DNA from: Planctomycetota bacterium
GTDB lineage: Bacteria > Planctomycetota > Phycisphaerae > Sedimentisphaerales > Anaerobacaceae
Direction of reading: 5' to 3'
DNA length: 64,000 nucleotides
NCBI GenBank assembly: GCA_023481165.1
Contig: JAMCWO010000369.1
Location: 1 to 64,000 of the forward strand
Part shown: positions 59,746 to 64,000 of the stretch, piece by piece
How the letters are laid out: the number at the start of each line of letters is the position of its first letter
Position numbering within the stretch: position 1 is the stretch's first letter
Notes under the pieces: model-generated
What the model saw: the letters and a program-made list of their open reading frames with translations, nothing else
What the model was told of the DNA's origin: nothing
Databases searched by the model: none
Program-made: the position numbers and the translations under genes

Positions 59746-60600
59746 ATGGGGTTATACGATAGAGATTACACGCAGCCGGAATCCCGGCGACAGTACCGCA
59801 GTCTGTCGTCCGTGCGCTTCAATCTGCCGCACACGACGCCGGTCGTCAAATGGCTATTGATCTCGAACATTGCCATCTTCCTGGCAGGCGTTTTCATTCC
59901 GCATGTTGCCACGTTCCTGATGACGTGGTTGGCGATAGACCCCGGCTCGCTCTTGACCGCGTTGGAGCCGTGGCGACTCGTCACGTACCAGTTCCTTCAC
60001 GACATGGGGTCGCCGTGGCATATTTTCTTCAACATGCTCGTTCTGTGCTTCTTCGGCCCGCCGTTGGAGAGATACATGGGCAGCCGCCGGTTCCTGCCGT
60101 TCTACCTGCTCTGCGGCGTGGTCGGTGGACTCTTCTACATGGGGCTGACGGCGGTGAGATTCCTGGCGCCGGTGCCGCTGCTGGGGGCCTCCGGCTCGAT
60201 TCTGGGCGTGCTGGCGGCCTGCGCGATTCTGTTTCCGAACTCCGTGATCTTTCTCTTCATCGTGCCGGTGCCGATTCGGGTGGGGGCCATCGCGTTTGCC
60301 ATCATGTTCTTCGTGACGCTGGTCACGCGCGGGGCCAATGCCGGCGGGGAGGCGGCGCATCTGGCGGGCATGGCCACCGGAGCCGGCTATGTGCTCCTTC
60401 AGCCGATGTGGGATCGCTTCCTTTTGCGGATGCGGTCCGGCTCATGGGAAAAGAGGATCGAGGAGGGCCGCCGGCTGCAGATCGAGGTGGACCGGATTCT
60501 GGCAAAGGTGCATCGCTCCGGTCTGCACAGCCTGACCCGCCACGAGAAGGCCGCCCTCAAACGCGCGACCCAAGAAGAAGTCCGCCGCCATCAGTTGTAG
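59746..60600 (+). CDS. Rhomboid family intramembrane serine protease
   Basis: 'WHIFFNMLVLCFFGPPLERYMGSRRFL', catalytic 'GASGSI', 'AAHLAGMATGAG'. Confidence 0.92.
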   Translation: MGLYDRDYTQPESRRQYRSLSSVRFNLPHTTPVVKWLLISNIAIFLAGVFIPHVATFLMTWLAIDPGSLLTALEPWRLVTYQFLHDMGSPWHIFFNMLVLCFFGPPLERYMGSRRFLPFYLLCGVVGGLFYMGLTAVRFLAPVPLLGASGSILGVLAACAILFPNSVIFLFIVPVPIRVGAIAFAIMFFVTLVTRGANAGGEAAHLAGMATGAGYVLLQPMWDRFLLRMRSGSWEKRIEEGRRLQIEVDRILAKVHRSGLHSLTRHEKAALKRATQEEVRRHQL

Positions 60601-60615
60601 GATCGACGGGGCCTG

Positions 60616-61446
60616 TCAGTCCCACTTGAACCGGACTTTGTTGCCCGTCCGGGCCTTGATCCGCTGCTTGACGTTCTCCTGCTTGATCTTCGGATCCCGC
60701 CATTTGCCGATCTCGTCCTTGCTCTCGCGGATCTGCTTTTGCAGATCATCCAGCTTCTTGAGGAGCTGTTCGTAGGCGATATCTTTGCGCCGCACCAGCA
60801 GGTCGTAGCGCCTGGCGACCACATCCTGGAACTCCGCCCCGAGGGTCTGCTGTTTTGCCTCCGATTTCTCGTTGCGGATCTGTTGGCACAGTTCCTCTTC
60901 TCTCTTCTTGAGCTCGAAATCCTGTTTGAGGACCCTCCCCAACTCCGGGTTGGAGAGGTCGGCCTCAAAAATGTACCCGTACTGCTTCATCAGGTGGTCA
61001 AAGCTGCTGATATAGAGCTGCGGGTCCCTTTCCTTGAGCTTGGCGAGGGCCTGCTCTTCGCCGGGGTAGTTGGCCTTGAGCCATTCGACGAACTTGGCGT
61101 TTCGCTCCTGGCGGCGGGCATCGAGCCGCTCGCGGATCATCTGGTCCAACTCCGGCTGGCCTTGCCCGCGAATCTCCGCCTTGAACCGCTCCGGATCTTT
61201 CTTGCGCAGCTCGACCAATTGCCTGGCTTTCGTGGGATCGCGCTGCTGGATGCCCTTCATGATCCTGTTCGTCATGTCTTCGGACAGGTCCCGCTGCCAC
61301 CAGGGCGGCTGCATCTCCTTGGGCTCATCCTTCCAGATGTCGTTTTTGGCTTGCTTGGGCTCGGCCACGGGCTGTGCGGCGGCGAGTCCCCCGGCCAGGG
61401 TGAATCCCGCCAGAAGCGCGGCTACTCGAAGCAAAGGCATCGTCAC
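60616..61446 (-). CDS. Helical exported protein of unknown function
   Basis: Signal peptide LLRVAALLAGFTLAGGLAAAQ; charged helices; start possibly 61440. Confidence 0.65.
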   Translation of the reverse strand: MTMPLLRVAALLAGFTLAGGLAAAQPVAEPKQAKNDIWKDEPKEMQPPWWQRDLSEDMTNRIMKGIQQRDPTKARQLVELRKKDPERFKAEIRGQGQPELDQMIRERLDARRQERNAKFVEWLKANYPGEEQALAKLKERDPQLYISSFDHLMKQYGYIFEADLSNPELGRVLKQDFELKKREEELCQQIRNEKSEAKQQTLGAEFQDVVARRYDLLVRRKDIAYEQLLKKLDDLQKQIRESKDEIGKWRDPKIKQENVKQRIKARTGNKVRFKWD

Positions 61447-61952
61447 TATCCTTTCCAGAAGTCCGTCTGTATCGCCATCAGCTCGTTCTCAAACTCGTCG
61501 GGGGCTCCGCTCCCACTTTCGCTGTCCCCGGCGTCCAGCGCCTGCATCTGCGCCTCGATCCGCCCGATCTCGGCCGAAAAGTACGCCAGATCGAGGTCGT
61601 CCGCGGTGAGATCATGGCTGTCCCAGATCGCGGTGGGTATGATGGCGGCGTAGGACAGGCGGGGCCGGTCCGTCGAGCGCGGACCGAGCAGCCCGATCAG
61701 AGCCAACACGATCACGGCAGCGGCGGCGGCCAGAGAGCCGCGGACCAGCCGTACGGTTCGATGCCGGCGCAGAGCCACGACGGCCATTTGGGTCTTGATC
61801 GCGGTCACGCGCCGCGCGTCCGGTGCCGGGGCGGGATGGGTTTCCAGAAGTCGCTCGCCCGTCTGGATGTCCTCGTGGGCCGCCCGGGCGGCCGGTTCAT
61901 CCATGAACCGCCGGAGCAACTCGACCAGATCTTCATGGGCTGGATTTGTCAT
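61446..61952 (-). CDS. Putative anti-sigma factor-like single-TM protein
   Basis: Position directly downstream of ECF sigma; TM 'GSLAAAAAVIVLALIGLL'. Confidence 0.6.
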   Translation of the reverse strand: MTNPAHEDLVELLRRFMDEPAARAAHEDIQTGERLLETHPAPAPDARRVTAIKTQMAVVALRRHRTVRLVRGSLAAAAAVIVLALIGLLGPRSTDRPRLSYAAIIPTAIWDSHDLTADDLDLAYFSAEIGRIEAQMQALDAGDSESGSGAPDEFENELMAIQTDFWKG

Positions 61953-61964
61953 GGCATCGACCCC

Positions 61965-62510
61965 TTACCCCTCCATGAGCTCCCTCAGTTTCTTGAGTCC
62001 CCGGTGCAGCTTCGACAAAGCCGTACCGATCGGTTCCGACCGGAGCTCTGCGATTTCCTTGAAACTCAGTTCCGAATAAAAACGCAACAGGATCAAATCC
62101 CGGGTGTCCGCATCCAAACGGTTCAAATGGGTCTGGAGCTTGTCGAGTCTCTCTTCGCCCTCATCGGAGAATCGGGGCTCGTTCAGGTCCGGCTCCAACT
62201 CCAGTTGACCCCGGCGGGCCTCCAACAGCTTCTTCCGCCGCTGTTTGCCCCGCAGATGGTCGTGGAAGATGTTCGACGCAATTTTGAAGAGCCAACTCTC
62301 GAATGCGCCGCCCTTGTACGAGCCGATCTTCTCGACGAGCCGAATGAACAACTCACTCAAGAGCTCGTCGCTGAGGTCCCGGTCACCGGTCAGCCGGTAG
62401 AAATAACCGTAGCAGCGGCCGGAGTACATGTCAACCACCTGCGCAAAGCTGTCGGCGTCCCCCGATTTACAGCCGTCAATAATTCGGGCTAACTCGACGC
62501 TTCTACCCAT
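61965..62510 (-). CDS. ECF-type RNA polymerase sigma factor
   Basis: 'DADSFAQVVDMYSGRCYGYFYRLTGDRDLSDELLSELFIRLVEKI...ILLRFYSELSFKEIAELRSEPIGTALSKLHRGLKKLRELM'. Confidence 0.92.
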   Translation of the reverse strand: MGRSVELARIIDGCKSGDADSFAQVVDMYSGRCYGYFYRLTGDRDLSDELLSELFIRLVEKIGSYKGGAFESWLFKIASNIFHDHLRGKQRRKKLLEARRGQLELEPDLNEPRFSDEGEERLDKLQTHLNRLDADTRDLILLRFYSELSFKEIAELRSEPIGTALSKLHRGLKKLRELMEG

Positions 62511-62640
62511 TAGCTGCGTTCGTAACCAAAGACGTTTGCCCGCCAAGGCTTATTGCAGGAAATCACGAAACGAGCAGCCGCATATCGGACCTTCCTATGC
62601 GGCGTCAACCCCCACTCCGGCATGGTGGACTATGCCATCC

Positions 62641-62949
62641 TCAGCGCGCCGGCCAGGACTCATCCGGGTCATCCTCGCCTTCCGCCTCCTGGTCGAGTTT
62701 CCAACCCTCGGTCTCTTCCATGTCATTGATCTCCCGCTGGACGTACTTGAAGATTTTGTCCTGCAGCGGGCCGAGCTTGCTGTACCATTGGAGCATATTC
62801 TGGTAGCTGCCCAGGAGCATGTCGAGGCGGAGGAGCTGCCATTTGGCGAGGCACTCGGCCTCCTTGATGTTCGAGAACGGGTCGCACTTGAACATCTTGC
62901 GGCCGTCCGGCCCTCTCTCACAGAGCTCGCACTGTTCGCACTGGATCAT
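62641..62949 (-). CDS. Small Cys-motif hypothetical protein
   Basis: MIQCEQCELCERGPDGRKMFKCDPF; 102 aa. Confidence 0.6.
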   Translation of the reverse strand: MIQCEQCELCERGPDGRKMFKCDPFSNIKEAECLAKWQLLRLDMLLGSYQNMLQWYSKLGPLQDKIFKYVQREINDMEETEGWKLDQEAEGEDDPDESWPAR

Positions 62950-63048
62950 ATTTTGTCCTTTACAGAAGCGTTCCGCCTGTGCTAAACTCCATTATACGAG
63001 TGTGGACCTCTCTGTATCAAAGATTTTAACCTTTTGTTGGAGCTGTAC

Positions 63049-63132
63049 ATGGCCAAACCAAGACGTAGAAGGAAGATCGGCAGCAAGAAAAGACGGACAC
63101 GCTGGAAGATCCGACATAAGATCAGCGGCTGA
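63049..63132 (+). CDS. 27-aa highly basic peptide MAKPRRRRKIGSKKRRTRWKIRHKISG (ribosomal-protein-like)
   Basis: ATG with upstream ttggag SD-like sequence, stop at 63130-63132; below the size limit of the supplied ORF track. Confidence 0.6.
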   Translation: MAKPRRRRKIGSKKRRTRWKIRHKISG

Positions 63133-63213
63133 TGACCGGTTCCCCGCAGGATTGGCAGTCCTGGGGAGAGACCGAATGCTCACAAGAGGCCCGCAAGCGC
63201 CCGGGGCGCGAAG

Positions 63214-64000
63214 ATGGCGATGAAGCATTTCCGTGTAGTCTTCCAGCCGGAGGGCAGGGAGATTTCGATTCATCAGGGCGCTACGCTCGTGGAGGCGGCT
63301 GGACAGGCCGGCATCTTCCTGATGACGCCCTGCGCCGGCAGGGGCACCTGCCGCAAGTGCACGGTGCTGCTTTATCCTTCCGGACAACCGATCCTCGCCT
63401 GTCAACACCGGGTCGAAAGCGACTTGACGGTGGTCGTGCCGCCGGAGTCGCGCTTTTACGAGCACAAGATCCTCGATCAGGGGATCCCCGCCGGAGAGCA
63501 GATCCATCCGACCCTCTACCCCAAGTACAGTGCCCGCGCGGGTACGGGCGCCATTCTCGGCGTCGCGGTGGATATCGGGACCACGACCGTCGTCGCCAAA
63601 CTGCTCGACATGGTCACGGGCCGCTGCCTCGCTACGCAGGCCATGTTGAACCCCCAGACCCGCTTTGGCGATGATGTGGTCAGTCGCATCAACTACGCCC
63701 AATCCGACGCACACCTGACGGAATTGCACAATATCATCGTCGAGTGCGTCAATGCCTTGATCCGGCGTCTTTGCCGGCGGGCGGGCACCGAGGCGTTGAG
63801 CATCTACGAGGCGTCCATCGTCGGCAACACCACGATGAATCACCTCTTTCTCCGGCTCCCGGTCGAACAACTGGGTCGGGCTCCGTACCGAGCCTGGTCG
63901 GTGGAGGCCCAGGATATCCCGCCTGCTCAGTTGAATCTGGAGATGAACCCCGCAGGCAATATCCACTGCGCCGAGAACATCGCGGGTTTCGTCGGGGCCG
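63214..64000 (+). CDS. 2Fe-2S ferredoxin plus ASKHA-domain protein (RACo/DUF4445-like, corrinoid activation); 3' end outside window
   Basis: 'PCAGRGTCRKCTVLL...LACQ' Cys motif; 'GVAVDIGTTTVVAKLLDMVTG', 'NPQTRFGDDVVSRI', 'GNTTMNHLFL'. Confidence 0.9.
   Translation, partial: MAMKHFRVVFQPEGREISIHQGATLVEAAGQAGIFLMTPCAGRGTCRKCTVLLYPSGQPILACQHRVESDLTVVVPPESRFYEHKILDQGIPAGEQIHPTLYPKYSARAGTGAILGVAVDIGTTTVVAKLLDMVTGRCLATQAMLNPQTRFGDDVVSRINYAQSDAHLTELHNIIVECVNALIRRLCRRAGTEALSIYEASIVGNTTMNHLFLRLPVEQLGRAPYRAWSVEAQDIPPAQLNLEMNPAGNIHCAENIAGFVGA

Overview
The window looks like a chromosomal segment from a Planctomycetes-type bacterium (probably Phycisphaerae/Sedimentisphaerales-like). This is inferred from gene content: ECF sigma/Ser-Thr kinase pairing, H-X9-DG-type pseudopilin, DUF1080, and many PD40 and dockerin proteins. 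I see no rRNA, no cas genes and no phage or IS transposase. Recognisable housekeeping genes are metK, uvrC, dinB, queF/queC/queE, proB, dapL, folK (fused to a deoxynucleoside kinase), panC, panD, lgt and one tRNA-Leu(GAG). Accessory content includes a MntA/HepT pair next to an HNH protein, two tandem serpin-like paralogs (one with an in-frame amber codon), and two tandem DUF5648-repeat proteins (one with RCC1-type repeats). There is also a sugar locus (AGE epimerase, DHS-like protein, PfkB-HAD fusion, glycosyltransferase), a 1814-aa kinase/propeller/dockerin ORF with a decayed paralog downstream, and a KaiB-like/PAS histidine kinase/output-less REC operon. The most unusual layer is the repeat landscape. 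Several families of short palindromic or TIR-bearing repeats occur, some in frame inside genes, and one appears to supply the prepilin leader of a pseudopilin. An array of seven direct repeats with the core AATTGGSTTCGTTTTGCRCA lies at 46.8-47.1 kb. All homology calls are from reading the sequence; no searches were run.
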